NCBI GenBank assembly: GCA_922989275.2
Contig: OV277869.1
Coordinates: 3,153,190-3,217,189, forward strand
Direction of reading: 5' to 3'
Source: Gari tellinella
Taxonomy: Eukaryota; Mollusca; Bivalvia; Cardiida; Psammobiidae
Length of the DNA stretch: 64,000 nucleotides
The notes below the pieces were generated by a model that saw nothing but the letters and a program-made list of their open reading frames with translations, searched no databases and was not told the origin of the DNA. Position numbers and translations under genes: made by a program. This document shows positions 1 through 12,600 of the stretch, piece after piece. How positions within the stretch are numbered: position 1 is the first letter of the stretch; every line of letters begins with the position of its first letter.

Positions 1-274
1 AGGCTATGGGGTAGTTGGTTAAGTCATTGTGCATTACTGTTTCTACTTTACTGTTTCATTGTCGAAGAGTGCAAGTGTCATATGTGTTTGTTTATTCCAA
101 ATTTTGATAATTATATTATTTATTGATGACGTGGTAACAAGTCGAATAAAAGTTAATATTGTTGTACACCTCAAACATCACTTGTTTTGTTCTCCCAATA
201 AAAGTTTGATTGTACAAGTAATTCAGTGTCTCCTGCAACTTCAAATGGACAACTTCAGGTTCCAATTTATTATT

Positions 275-523
275 TACTCATTATCCCCTGAAACTTCCAA
301 TGGACAGTTCCAATTTACAGTAAAGGCTGGTCCATTTTAGACTATTTAGGGTTGTTTTTCATAATATATTGCAAAATGACAAACAGTGATGTCCCTGATT
401 AGAGGGCTCCTGCAGGAGCCCTCTAATCAGGGACTTCACTGTTTGCATTAGACAAGTGTACTCTTCACAGGTACACTTTTGGTAAAGGACGCATATATGG
501 GTCACTAGAGCTCAATGAGTTAA
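275..523. repeat. Family E palindromic MITE copy
   Basis: The element starts near a CTCATTATCCCCTGAAACTT-type end and finishes at TTAA. Its centre is a near-perfect palindrome (about 391-450) built on an AGTGAAGTCCCTGATTAGAG-type arm. Related copies lie at 8551-8801, 12120-12371, 15835-16074, 47674-47911 and about 51111-51355. It is non-coding. A half-copy of the same left end sits just before it, near 210-265. Confidence 0.75.
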
Positions 524-543
524 GTGTCCATTTTTCTGCCCCT

Positions 544-751
544 TTAACCCATTACCTCATAAACATGCTTTTTTACGCCTTCACTTTATTCCTCCCCCGA
601 AGAAAATAGTTCCATTTTATACATTTAATGAATATGCACCCTTACAAATATTTTCTATATCCTGGCAGGCGCATTCTGCTTTACTTTCAACCTGTTTTAA
701 GTGGTCACCTATCTTTCAAAACTAGAAACTGGCTATTGGGTAATGGGTTAA
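544..751. repeat. Family P1 piggyBac-like MITE copy, left half of core deleted
   Basis: It begins TTAACCCATTACC and ends GGTAATGGGTTAA, with TTAA on both sides. Only the right half of the central palindrome (GCGCATTCTGCTTTACTTTC) remains. The family is described at 8256-8509. Confidence 0.8.
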
Positions 752-832
752 GTTATGAAAATCAATGTGTGTTTGAGTTTGGAAAAGTGCTCACAACTAC
801 TATACCCTTTAACCTACAACTGGCAGCCCACA

Positions 833-1029
833 TACAGTCGAACTTCGATATCTCGAACTCACTTAACTCAAACTATCCGATATTTCAACACATGAACAGC
901 ATTATTTCATGCTAGGTTAAGTCAAATATACCCATATTTCAAAGTTAAAACATGGCTAAGCCACGTTTTAACTTTGAAATATGGGTATGGTCGACTTACC
1001 CGAGTTCGAAATAGTGAAGTTTGACTGTA
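833..1029. repeat. Palindromic MITE, TACAGTCGAACTTCGATATC ends
   Basis: The terminal inverted repeats are TACAGTCGAACTTCGATATC and a degraded reverse complement ending GACTGTA. The centre is a palindrome around 945-990. A second copy is at 48813-48988. TA flanks suggest a Tc1/mariner-type element (inference). Confidence 0.75.
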
Positions 1030-1237
1030 GTTTCCAAAAATGCCGACCCCCATGACCTTAACCTCAGTCTCTGCTATTAAACTTCATAATGTGCCACTGG
1101 CTAGCTTTATTATTGTCAGACGACTCTTGTTTACAATGTAATGTAAAACGACAAACGGAAGAACCAGATCAGAGGGCTCCTATTAGAATTCTCTGATTTT
1201 GATCTACAATGTTTAGGAAGTGTATTCTTCCGAGGTG

Positions 1238-1420
1238 AACCTGCGGACGAGGTCCAGTAGTAGCACACTCGACTACAATGTCAGAGGTTGTGAGTTTGAT
1301 CCCACACCAGACCAAGTCCTTTGCATGAGACTTTATATACACTGAGCATCTAAAAGAACCAGAGAACTCTGTTGATAATCGATGTAAATGAGGTGTTGAA
1401 CAACCACTTACTGCAGTACC
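1238..1420 (+). repeat. tRNA-derived SINE-like element
   Basis: A Pol III A-box-like stretch (GTAGTAGCACACTCGACT) is followed about 35 bases later by a degraded B box (GTGAGTTTGATCCCACAC), the spacing of a tRNA-derived SINE head. The B box is imperfect and no cloverleaf closes, so this is not a tRNA gene. The element end is uncertain. Confidence 0.45.
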
Positions 1421-1447
1421 ATAAAGAACTCCATCACAGATGACAGC

Positions 1448-1661
1448 TTAACCCTTAGCCTGCCACTCACGACTATAGCTCCATATGCAAACAGCTTGGA
1501 TCCGGATGAGACGCCGAGTAACTCGGCGTCTCATCCGGATCCAAGCTGTTTGACACTCGGACAACATTTTCAGCAATTTTGAGCAACTTTGAAGCACTTT
1601 GAAACTTGAAGCAGACGAGAAATATAGCAGACGACAATTTATTTGGCGGGCTAAGGGTTAA
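1448..1661. repeat. Family F TTAA-flanked palindromic MITE
   Basis: It is bounded by TTAACCCTTAGCCTGCC and GGCGGGCTAAGGGTTAA. The core palindrome is GCTTGGATCCGGATGAGACG and its complement. A nearly identical copy at 3151-3349 differs mainly by a short deletion, suggesting recent activity. TTAA at both ends suggests piggyBac-type mobilisation. Confidence 0.8.
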
Positions 1662-1698
1662 TGCAGGATAAAGGAGTTTTCTGCATTATAGTTATCCT

Positions 1699-1899
1699 GC
1701 ATTACCCCATAGCTTGCTTCTAGTTTTGAAATTAGCTGACATTCTGCTTTACTTTAAGCCTGTTTAAAACTAACATTTGGTAAAATATAGAAAATAAATT
1801 TTATCATACATATTTATGACTATAAATTTCAACTATTTCCTTCAGTTGAGGAATAAATTAAAGGTGTAAAAAGGTGTATTTATAGGGTAATGAGATTAA
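1699..1899. repeat. Family P1 MITE copy, degraded
   Basis: ATTACCCCATAGCTTG at the left, a shortened core, and GGGTAATGAGATTAA at the right. It is diverged and has lost its central palindrome. Confidence 0.65.
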
Positions 1900-2228
1900 T
1901 CAACTATTTGTATTTAAGATCGTTGTAACACAATTCTGAGTGTAAACAAAGTCACAAGGTCAGTAAAGGGCAGCCAATAGTGCATAGCTAAGTGCTACAT
2001 CTCTCGGTGCCTGGGATAAACCCCTGAATAATTGATGCCGACTCCGTCCTTGCATGATCTTATCTAAATGCCATAGGCCTGTTGTTGTTAACTCTGTCTT
2101 AATTGAGGTATTGGAGGCTGAGGGCTATAGCCAAGCTTGCTGTAGTCAACAGTGTAGACATGGAACAACAATCTCAGTTTGCCCAGTGAGACCCAGACAT
2201 ACCCACCGAAGTAGGTCAGGAAATGTCT

Positions 2229-2482
2229 TTAACCCTTTACCCCATAGCCTGTTTCTAGTTTTGAAGATAGATGACCACTAATAAAGCAGATTGAAAGTAA
2301 AGCAGAATGCGCCTTAAGGCGCATTATGCTTTACTTTCAGCCAGCTTTAAGCTACCATCTGCTAGAATACAGAAAATATTTCTTATGATACATGTTCATT
2401 AATGTATAAATTGGAACTATTTTCTTCAGCGGAGCAATAAATCAAAGGCGTAAAAAGGTGTATTTATTGGGTAATGGGTTAA
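2229..2482. repeat. Family P1 MITE copy, near complete
   Basis: TTAA flanks both ends. The core palindrome reads AAGTAAAGCAGAATGCGCC, TTAA, then its complement. About 254 bp, the typical family length. Confidence 0.85.
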
Positions 2483-2549
2483 CTTTGTCATGATGAGGTA
2501 TAGAAAGCCAAGCTTGCTGTAGTCTACAGTGTAGTCAAGGAACTGATAG

Positions 2550-2897
2550 TACAGCGCTCCCTCTCTACAACGACACCCAATGGGAGACACAGATTGTGTG
2601 CGTTGTACAGAGGGAGTCGTTACATAGAGGTAACTTGACTTACATTTGCAAACAGCTTGAATCCAGATCAGACGCCGCGTTACGCGGCGTCTGATCTGGA
2701 TTCAAGCTGTTTGTCATTTGTCATTATGTTTATTTCTGTCAAAATGTCATTTTTGTAAGAAAAACAGCAGATAGCAATTTTAAGTAGACGATGCATCAGT
2801 GCAAGCATAAAACATACTTTTCTTGGGAACAGCGACAAATGTCGTCGTAAGGAGGGAGCCGTTGCCGGGAGGGCCGTTGTAGAGAGGGAGTGCTGTA
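2550..2897. repeat. Family B Tc1/mariner-like MITE copy
   Basis: The terminal inverted repeats are TACAGCGCTCCCTCTCTAC and GTAGAGAGGGAGTGCTGTA, with TA at each end. The centre holds the widespread palindrome GCTTGAATCCAGATCAGACG and its complement. Other copies: 18103-19130, 26055-26408, 27447-27809, 32608-32971, 41286-41648, 42667-42935, 62128-62412. CAGTG ends with TA flanks fit Tc1/mariner (inference). Confidence 0.8.
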
Positions 2898-3150
2898 CTC
2901 AAATTTATCCCAGGGGTGAATGAGTTAACCCAAACCCAACTCCCCATAAATATGCCTTTAATTTATCCCTCTACCAAAGAAAACAGTTCTAATATATATA
3001 GTTATGAATATGTACCAGAAGCAATAGTTCTATATCCTTGCAGATTGTAGCTTAAAGCAGGCACATTCAGCTTTACTTTGGAAAGTACAATCTACAAAAC
3101 TATGACTTCAATTTTATCCCTTACCATGTTCAAACTCCCCCCTTCAATGT

Positions 3151-3349
3151 TTAACCCTTAGCCTGCCACTCACGACTATAGCTCCATATGCAAACAGCTT
3201 GGATCCGGATGAGACGCCGAGTAACTCGGCGTCTCATCCGGATCCAAGCTGTTTGACACTCTGACAACATTTTCAGCAATTTTGAGCAACTTTGAAGCAC
3301 TTTGAAACTTGAAGCAGACGAGAAATTTAGCAGGCGGGCTAAGGGTTAA
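3151..3349. repeat. Family F MITE, second copy
   Basis: It is almost identical to 1448-1661, including both TTAA flanks and the GGATCCGGATGAGACGCCG core, but lacks a short stretch near the right end. Confidence 0.8.
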
Positions 3350-3433
3350 TATATGGACCCTTCAATATTTTATATATGGCCAGTTTACATAGACTATCTT
3401 GAGGTAAGTCCCCAAAATATTTCAAAGTATTCC

Positions 3434-3500
3434 AAACAGTGTAGACCCTGATCAGAGGGCTCCGCGTGGAGACCTCTGATCAGGGTCTACACTGTTTGTA
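3434..3500. repeat. Perfect-type hairpin, family E core
   Basis: The palindromic arms AACAGTGTAGACCCTGATCA and complement surround a short GC-rich loop. This is the E-family core without recognisable E ends nearby. Confidence 0.7.
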
Positions 3501-3529
3501 ATGGATGCAATGGTGCGTGTACTATACTA

Positions 3530-3665
3530 TAAGTTATATATATTGCATAGCTCCCACGAGTTATCTCAATTAAACGCGCACACTGTACATGAGTGCGCGC
3601 ATGCGCACGAGTGTATGTGGGCGTGTTTAATTAGATAACGAGTGGGAGATACTGCAATATATTGC
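3530..3665. repeat. Inverted repeat with alternating purine-pyrimidine centre
   Basis: Arms around TATATTGCATAGCTCCCAC and complement flank a centre rich in alternating GCGCGCATGCGCAC, which can adopt a cruciform or Z-DNA conformation in principle. No coding content was seen. Confidence 0.55.
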
Positions 3666-3984
3666 TTGTAATATGGCTAAATATAGACCAAGAGGTTGGG
3701 CTCTGTGCAATTTACATCAACTATTGAGCGCTTTTGACATCCATTAGAATCCCCATTTGAACGACCAATCAGTGACAGGAACAACATCGCTATCTGCGCA
3801 AGTTATACCAAATGTTGGGCGCTTTGCTAATCAAAGGTAGTGTAAACCCCATAAAAGAGACCAATCAAAGACTGGAATGTATACTCGTTAACCAATCCGA
3901 CAACTTCCAGCATAGATCGCTTTCGCGGGCAGTGTGTTAAAGTTTTGCTGTAAAGACGAATGTTCTAGTTTCTGGGAATATTTG

Positions 3985-4240
3985 CAGGGTTGCCGTTTCT
4001 CCGGATTTTTCCTAAATCTTCGGATTTTTTTTCTAGTACATGGTAGCTTAAAGCAGGCTGAAAGTAAAGCAGAATGCGCCTTAAGGCGCATTTTGCTTTA
4101 CTTTCAGCCTGCTTTAAGCAGTCACGTGTCAACAAAACTAGAAACAGGCGACGGGGAAAAGGTACGATTCGTAAAATCGCACTTGAAAAATGCAAATTTG
4201 GAAACCTTCGGATTTTTTTTGTCAACTTATGGCAGCCCTG
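3985..4240. repeat. CAGGGYTGCC-ended MITE carrying a P1-type core
   Basis: The ends CAGGGTTGCC and GGCAGCCCTG are inverted. The inside carries the same GCAGGCTGAAAGTAAAGCAG palindrome found in family P1. Other copies are at 14899-15140 and 18166-18416. The terminal sequence resembles hAT-type ends (inference). Confidence 0.75.
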
Positions 4241-4532
4241 TATTTTCGTCACTAGCTTTCGCGCGTGTTTACTTAAAATGATTAATATGGATATCGGCAC
4301 AGTGATGACGGGACGATTTGCAGTAGAGAACACGTTTGCATTTCTCAATCAAATATTTAGCAATTTTTCCTTTGCACAATATTTGGACCCAGATTAAACG
4401 CTTTGTACAAGGCGTCTGTCTGGTCTGGATCCAAACTGGTTGAAAAGGAATTATCAATTTTGCACAAGATCGTTTATTGTTCAAAACAAATCGTGTAATT
4501 TCTCTATTGTGACTTGTGCTGCTATTACTATG

Positions 4533-4723
4533 CCAAGGCTCCAGATAAGAGGAGTTTTTCAAGAACTAAAATCTTTATTTCTGCATTAAACCCTATGGTG
4601 TCACTACTCACTAGAATCGTCTCTTCGAGACGATTCTAATGAATAGTAACACCATAGGATTAAATGTTGAAATGAGTGAGAAAATTTGGATTTGTTCCAT
4701 TTACTCGCTCTTATCTGGGGCTT
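4533..4723. repeat. Family D hAT-like MITE copy
   Basis: The ends are GGCTCCAGATAAGAGGAGTT and its complement near CTCTTATCTGGGGC. The core palindrome is ACTAGAATCGTCTCTTCGAG and complement. Other copies: 8978-9153, 11529-11720, 13343-13494, 16557-16753, 16769-16938, 18869-19062, 31111-31458 (two) and 56164-56338. Confidence 0.75.
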
Positions 4724-5031
4724 TATATCTGCCACACCGGATGTGCGCCAGACTGTGCGGTTAACTAGATGTCCGCCATTACTGTGCGGTTAACTGCATG
4801 GTTTTCTACCAGTTATTGCATGGGCGGGGAAACTCCGCCCACTACAAAGTGTGCGGTATCCAACTTAAACTGGGGTACGTTTCTATAGAAAAATGCCGCA
4901 GCCGTGTTACAAGGGCTGATTGTCTCGTACTTTTGTGTTACTCAGCACACAATCATGCTGCCATTCATGTTTATTTTTAACAAATTTGAAACGATATTCA
5001 GATCAAAACAACTTGGTCAAGTGTTTATAAC

Positions 5032-5270
5032 CCTTTGTGCTAGTTGATTTCTAGATCTCCCTTTGCCTGTTAGTCAAGACTTTACCAGAATTTTGCAAAC
5101 AGTTTGGATCTGGATCAGATGACGGGTAATGTGACGTCTGATCTGGATCCAAACTGTTTGACCCTCATGTTTAATTTCCTTTAGCTTAAATAGCTTTGAA
5201 AAATAATATTTAAAAACAAATCGCAGACGACAATTTAACTTGAAGCAGACAAAAGTTTAAGATGTTTGCA
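5032..5270. repeat. Diverged family F-like element
   Basis: It contains the palindrome 5096-5162 (AACAGTTTGGATCTGGATCA arms) followed by a GCAGACGACAATTTAACTTG tail like that of family F. The ends are degraded. Confidence 0.55.
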
Positions 5271-5431
5271 AACAGTGTAGAATTAGGTCATGCTAGTGAT
5301 GGCGTCCGAAGACCTAGAATTACTTTTCAGCAGATATCTATAAATACGCCATTAACACTTTCAACCCTATTGACGAGTATAGTCGTCATTAAACAATGCA
5401 TGTTTAAAGAGTACACATGTCCTATGCACAC

Positions 5432-5493
5432 AATGTAGACCCTGATCAGAGGGCTCCTGCAGGATCCCTCTGATCAGGGTCTACACTGTTTGT
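5432..5493. repeat. Hairpin, family E core
   Basis: Palindromic arms around TAGACCCTGATCAGAGGGCT with a short CTGCAGG loop. It lies within a diverged element running roughly 5360-5560. Confidence 0.7.
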
Positions 5494-5676
5494 CACTTTC
5501 TAAAGTATTGTTAAAATCCACCCTAAATTGTCATAAATGAACAGTCAGACTTGCTGGGCGATCTTTCAGTAAAAAAAAAACCAACAACATGGCGTGCAGT
5601 CTAGAATAGATCTACAAGTGGCTGCTACATGTAACTGCATACTATGTTTTAAAATACAGGACCCGTCTACATTACT

Positions 5677-5999
5677 TTAACCCATTACCCCATAAATACG
5701 CGCTTTTAAGTTATTACACCTTTGAAGACGGTACTTCTACTTACAGTACAGAAATATCACGAAGTACTTCGGGGTTATGTGTACCATAAGAAATAGTTTA
5801 TATATTTGGAGATGGTGGCTTAAAGCAGTGACCATGTATACCCTATATGTGTATACCACGATAGTTAATATAATCATTGCTTAAAGCAGGCTGAAAGTAA
5901 AGCAGAATGCGCCTTAAGGCGCATTCTGCTTTACTTTCAACCTGCTTTAAGTGGTCACCAATCTTCGAAATTAAAAACAAGCTATGGGATAATGGGTTA
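5677..5999. repeat. Family P1 MITE copy with internal extra sequence
   Basis: It begins TTAACCCATTACCCCATA and ends TATGGGATAATGGGTTA. The core palindrome is at about 5880-5952. Extra sequence on the left makes it longer than other copies. Confidence 0.8.
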
Positions 6000-6039
6000 T
6001 CCTGTTTTAAGCAGTGACCTATCTTAAGAAATATCCGCG

Positions 6040-6488
6040 ATGCGTCAGCCTATCTAATATAATGCGTCGGCTTATATTTGGGCGGGTACATGTACACGTC
6101 TAGCCTTGTTTACTTTTTTCAGTATCAGTCTCGTTCTGTTTGTTCAAGTCATTAAAACACAGCGGATCAAGAATAATGACGGGACGAATCACGATTTTCG
6201 AAATAACCAATTTGTGTACATTATCGCTATGGCGACCACCCGGCAAACTGTCCGAACAAATCCGATACCTCGCTATCGACCAATCAGATCCACCGATTGT
6301 CAATTACCTAAGGTCACATTGTTTACTTCCGGTTCAAAGTTGTGTACGTTTATGCATGTTAAAGAAATGAATACAACAGCTAACGATCCATTAATTGACA
6401 GTGGATTATATTTCATAAATATCAATAATACAAGTATATGACGAAGTTGACTGGATTTTAAAACTGATAATTATTCGGAGTTGACGTC
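6040..6488 (+). promoter_or_regulatory. Putative CERKL promoter and 5' UTR region
   Basis: This is the only stretch directly upstream of the first coding exon that is free of recognisable MITEs. A palindromic CRE-type octamer TGACGTCA (6482-6489) overlaps the A of the start codon. An in-frame TAA at 6468-6470 closes the frame upstream of the ATG. No clear TATA box was seen. The transcription start is unknown, and an upstream non-coding exon cannot be excluded. Confidence 0.35.
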
Positions 6489-6678
6489 ATGGGGGATTTA
6501 GAAGAATACATTTTTGATGAGGATGGTAACCCCATTAAGTGTCCTTACCCTGAACATGTCAATGTTTTTGAAGACGAAGAGGATAAGAAGGATATTTTTC
6601 ATATAAAAGGGGACGGATATGACGTCATTTTGTCCCTGTCTCGGGGACTCATCACCTGGAGCAATGTCAACCCCTCAG
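6489..6678 (+). CDS. CERKL: CERKL coding exon 1
   Basis: Encodes residues 1-63 and the first base of codon 64. It starts MGDLEEYIFDEDGNPIK and includes GDGYDVILSLSRGLITW, matching the first strands of the PH-like domain of ceramide kinases. The donor is CAG|GTACGT. The ATG has G at -3 and +4, and an in-frame stop lies 7 codons upstream. Confidence 0.85.
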
Positions 6679-9600
6679 GTACGTACAACTTTTATCCCAT
6701 TATCACTTTTACTTTATAATTAATTTTTACTGATCAAACTGTTAAACTCATTCACCCTTGACACTTCAAATAGACAATTCCAGTTTTCAATCAAGACTAG
6801 TCCATTTTAAGGGTGCTTTTAATAGTATGTTGCAAAATAACAAACAGTGCAAACCCAGACCAGATCACAGGGACCCGGCACGATTGATTTTTGAGATAAA
6901 ATGTTTTCAAAAGGTATATATAGAGACAAGGGGTACAACTTATTGTTAGTATATTCTCAACCTATCTCGACAAAAGTGGTCATATCACGAATAATAATTG
7001 ATGAAACGACATCCTTTTTGCATTTCTGTCTAGCTAATATAATACCCATCCATAAAAACATAACATAAAACCAACTGTAAGGATGCACTTTCAACAGTAT
7101 TTGCATTTACTCACAGAAATCAACGACTTTTGGAAAACGGGACAGGTGTTCGTTCACTGCTAACACAGCATTGACCACTACTGTATGCTTGTTTAGGCGG
7201 TAATCGAGTGTTACAGTCATTGACAACTGCTGTACGCTTGTTTAGGCGGTAATATCGAGCATGACAGTCATACAGTTCCATAAATATACAGCTTTGACAC
7301 CGATCAAAGCTGATTTCTTCTCAAATCATTGCCGTACCAAAAAAGCCTACATGTACAAGAAGAGCTTTACTGCCGATGAAAACATGCAAATTTGTTGTTG
7401 GTATTGCAATGGTTTGAGTATAAATCAGCTTTGTTCGGTGTAAAAAATGGATATCCATGGAACTGTATGACTGTCATGTTCGATATTACCGCCTATACAA
7501 GCACACAGTAGTGGTCAATGCGGTTTCAGCTGTGAACGAACACCTGTCCCGTTTTCCAAAAGTCGTTGATTTCTGTGAGTAAATGCAATTACTTTTGAAA
7601 GTGCATGCTTACAGTTGGTTTTATGTTATGTTTTTATGGAAGGGTATTATATAAGCTAGACAGAAGTGCAAAAAGGGTGTCGTTTTATCAATTATTATTT
7701 ATGATATGCCCGGTTTTGTCGAGATAGGGTGAGAATATACTAACAATAAGTTGTACCCCTTGTCTCTATATATACCTTTTGACAATTTTTTCTCTCAAAA
7801 ATCAATCGTGCCAGGTCCCTGTGGACCAGATGACTTATATAGCTCTGATCAGAGTCTACACTGTTAGATATATATATACATGTATATAGGACAAGTACAC
7901 TCTTCACAGTTCAGTATGTACAGTAAAACCTCTCTATTACGACCACTAAAACGAAGGATAATTCATAGTATAATAGACAGGTGATAGCTTAAAACAAGGT
8001 GACAGTGAAACAGAAAGCTCCTTAAGGAGCTTTCTGTTTCACTGTCACATTGCTTTAAACAGTCACCTGCCTTAAACACCCAATACTCAACAAAAAATAG
8101 TGGCCGTTATAAAGAGGTTCTACTGTAGTTCACAGATTGTTAATGACACATATACACCTGACTAAGAGTTAACGAGTTATTAGTAATTCTGACCTGAAGT
8201 TCAATAGAGCGGAACTCATACAGTTAAACCTCATGCAAGCGACACTCAGATCAACTTAACCCATTACCCCATAAATACACATTTTTACGCCTTTTATTTA
8301 TTCTTCCACTGAAGAAAATATTTCCATTTTATACAGTCATGAATGTGCACCATAAGAAATGTTTTCTTTATTCTAGCTGATGGTAGTTTAAAGCAGGCTG
8401 AAAGTAAAGCAGAATGCGCATTAAGGCGCATTCTGCTTTACTTTCAACCTGCTTTAAGAGATCACTTGTCTTCAAAACTTAAGAAACAGGCTATGGGGTA
8501 ATGGGTTAAAGCATCATTATAGCTCTTTCAGACAGATGACGGCTTAATCATTAACTCTTTCCTCCCTGAAACTTTAAATGGACAATTCCAGTTTCCATTT
8601 TAGTCCAGTCCATTTCAGACTTTTAAGGGTTGTTTTTGTCAATGTTTGGCATTATGACAAACAGTGAACACCCTGATCAGAGGGCTCCTTTCAGAGCCCT
8701 CTGATCTGGGTGTTCACTGTTTGCACAGGATAAGTGTGTAATTTACATTTACACTGTTTGAAAAGGACGCCTATAGGTGGGACTAGGGCTCAAAGGGTTA
8801 ATGCAGGAAATAAACAGAAGCCCCTCATATAATATTTCTGAATTACCTTTATCCTGCATTAAAGCAGTCACCTACCTTAATAGATAAAAAGTAAAAAAGT
8901 AATATACATGTACCAAGTTAAAGTCTACTTTCAGTCCGAATGACCGCTCAGCCGACTGTACATATACTCTGCATTCTCAGGGCTCAAGATACAGGGAGTA
9001 TTTCAAAAATTAAAATCTTTATATCTGTGTTAAACCCTATGATGTCACTACTCATTAGAATCGTCTCTTCGAAATTTGGTGCTGAAATAAGTGAGGTAAT
9101 GTTGGATTTGCAGTTTACTCCCTCTAAATATCTAGAGACCTGCTCTGTTTTATTGTCTGCTCGCTCAAGAGTACTACTAGCAATGAATACAAGATATAGC
9201 CAAAAACTTAAAGCTGACATATTGCAATTGTTTGTAAGAACATACAAATAAATAAAGGCTCATAATGGAGAAATTACTGTCAGCAATTTATATTGCATGC
9301 ATGTTTATTGGTGGATTGTTGGCATTAATTTGCTGAGACTGATGAATTAATTTAAATCCTTCAGAACCTGGTGAGATTTCACAAAACTAACAATTAATAT
9401 GCCAACAGTTGGATCTAAATAAGACAGACTATGAAAATCAATGAGTATCTATACTCATTGGCTAATAAAATATGGGAACAATCTTGGGAAAGAGTCGTAA
9501 ACTCATGTAAGACAAATTCTTGTTACACTGTTTTCAAAAAGCGTCAATATAGATGTAGGCTATAAACCTTAATCTAGGTAAGCGCAACTCGGCTAATATG

Positions 9601-12600
9601 TGCAAACAGCTTGGATCCAGATCAGATGCCGCATGATGTCATCATGTGGCGTCTGATCTGGATCCAAGCTGTTTGCCACTCATATCAATATTTTCTCAAG
9701 TTTAGAAAAATACAATTTTTTTTTAATTATTATCTTTTTCTAAGAGTGTGTATTTTTAGCAGAGGACAATTCAACATGATATGGACTCAACCCATTACCC
9801 CATAGTCTGTTTCTAGCTTTGGAGACAGGTGACCAGGTAAAGCATTCTGCTTTAATTACAGCCTGCTTTAAGCTATCATCTGCTACAAGATTGTAGCAAA
9901 TATTTCTTATGGTGCATTATTCAATTATAAACTATGGGAAAAATAATGTTAGACAAATCCTTGTTGCACTATTTTCAATAAACGTCAATACAGATAGGCA
10001 GGGAAGGATATATAGTGCAATTGACTAAATGTTGCAGGGTTATAGTGTAGGACTCTGCATTGATTGAGAGGATATTCAGCCTACCCGGACTACACTGGGA
10101 GCCGTTCAGGCGAGAGTTATTGAATACCCGAGTCTTTTCTTGTTGAGATTGTATCACTAATGTTGGTATTGATTTATTGGATATATGTTTTTCAGCTCAA
10201 CCCTTTCCCTACATATACCCACATGTGCAATTAAAGTACTCAAATAAGGTGATATATTAAAGCAGGATGAAAGTAAAGCAGGAAGCTCCTGTAAGAGCTT
10301 CCTTCTTTACTTTCACCTTAATCCTTTAAGAATTCAAGCGCCTAAGTATGTCTACATTAAAGAAAGCAATCTTCACGTAGAAAGTCCTACATGAATTCAA
10401 TATAAAGCACAGACAGTATTTCCAGTATCTTTCCTTAGTCTGAAAAATAAATTCCAGATGGAAGCATAACATGGTTTAAGGTAAAGCAGAATGCTCCTTA
10501 AGGAACTTTCTACATTTCTTTCAACCTGCTGTAAGCAATCACCTGTCTTCAGTTTTAGAAGCAGCTATAGGGTAAAGGGCTTTAGGAAAAAAACTGGAGT
10601 AATTTTTAACAAACAAACTCCAGAAATTCTGACTGTGTGCCACTCAGATGAGAGCAGTTTATGAATATAGAAATTCCTCTCCATTACAACCACAAAACAG
10701 AAGGCTAATTGAATGTATATTAGTCAGGTAACTGCTGAAAGTAAAGTGACAGTAAAATAAGGAGCTTTCTATTATACTGACACCTTGTTTTAAGCAGTCA
10801 TGCCTGTCTGAAACACCTATTAACCCATTACCCCATAGACGGTTTCTAGTTTTGAAGATAGGTGACCTCTTAAAGCAGGTTGAAAGTAAAGCAGAATGCG
10901 CCTTAAGGCGCATTCTACTTTACTTTCAGCCTGCTTTAAGCTATCATCTTCTAGAATATAGAAAATATTTCTTATGATACATATTCATGACTGTAAAAAT
11001 TGGACCTATTTTCTTCAGGGTAGGAAAAAATCAAAGTCGTAAAAAAGCGTATATATGGGGCTAATGGGTTAATGCACACAATTAAGTGGAGGTGCTACTG
11101 TGCCTTAACCCTTTCAAAACTAAATTCTTTGTGGGTTATCAGGTTCCCTTGTGGATCTATTTAATTACCAAAACATGAATCAGTTTACTTAGATTTATGG
11201 GTTGTTTAATAAATACTGATCTGAATTAGGTTCCTGCATGAAGGAGCCCTCTTATCTGGTTCTACACTGTTTGCATTTGTGTGTAATTTATGAGTATATT
11301 TTGAATATGGTCCATGGTATTGAAAGAGTTAAAGCTTCCTTGTTTCTGAAGATAGTCTCACTTATATTGTTATTGATTTATTGAACAATTGTAGTCAGCT
11401 TATACCTTTGGGGGTATGCATTGGGGGTACTGTATCCAATAATTGGTGGCAAACAGTTTGAATCCAGTTCAGGTCCAAACAATGTTAGAAATACAATCAA
11501 TGTTATATCAGAAATGTATAGGTAATATCAGGGCTCAGGATAAGAGGGAGTAAATCGATTAAATCTAACATTTTCTTACTCATTTTAGCCTCAAATCCTA
11601 TGGTTTTACTACTCATTAGAATCGTCTCCGAGAGACGATTCTAATGAGTAGTGACTAGTGACACCATAAGGTTTAATTCAGAAATAAAGATAATACCCCC
11701 ACACCTTATCTGGAGCTCTGTCAAAGAACAGTTTATTTCATTATTAGAGACTTGTCATGATTTCAACATGAAATACATACAACATTCATTTCAATTCACA
11801 TAAAACCATGCCATTCAAAAAAGAATTATAAGAGACTATATGCATAATGTAATTATCACAATAATATTCATTGCAAAAGATGTCTTTATATTTGCAGGTA
11901 AGAAGAAAGGGATCTTTAAGAAGAACAAACATGCAGACAAGCAGACTGTTATGCTGCGGGACGTGTTTGGAGTCGGTATCAAGAGGAAGAAAACAGCAAA
12001 TACTCAAAACAGCACGTCAGATGCCAAGGAAGGAATATGCTTAGGTTTGTATTTGTTATGTCTGATGAATTACGTGCTTTCAGAAGTAGAATGGAATATT
12101 CTATCAATCGATGTCATTTGGTAACTCTTTCCTCCCTGAAACTTTAAATGGACAATTCCAGTTTCGATTTTTGTCTAGTCCATTTCTGGCTTTTAAGAGT
12201 TGTTTTTGTCAATTTTGGCATTACTGACAAACAGTGAAGACCCTGATCAGAGGGCTCCTTTCGGAGCCCTCTGATCTGGGCCTTCACTGTTTGCACAGGA
12301 CAAGTGTATTATTCACATGTTCACTGTTTGAAATGACGCCTATAGGCGGGACTAGGGTTCAAAGGGTTAAAGTTTTACTCTTTTTTTCAATGCAAAGGGA
12401 GGTAATTTGAAAAATCACACTTTTCAAACTGCCAAGAAATGTTTCTGCAAAATTACAGTAGCTTTCAATGTTATTGCTAACATTCATGAAATAAACATGA
12501 CTGACACCTCCTTTATGACTTGTAAAGCAGTTGCAATAAATTGGGGGTAACCTCCCTTTATAAAATAGGATATATCTTTTTGTGTCTTATGACGTTTAGA

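Noticed and set aside
6106..6441. 111-codon open frame upstream of CERKL
   Set aside because: It overlaps another open frame on each strand, shows no domain, and is not in phase or splice-linked with exon 1. Probably promoter or 5' UTR sequence.
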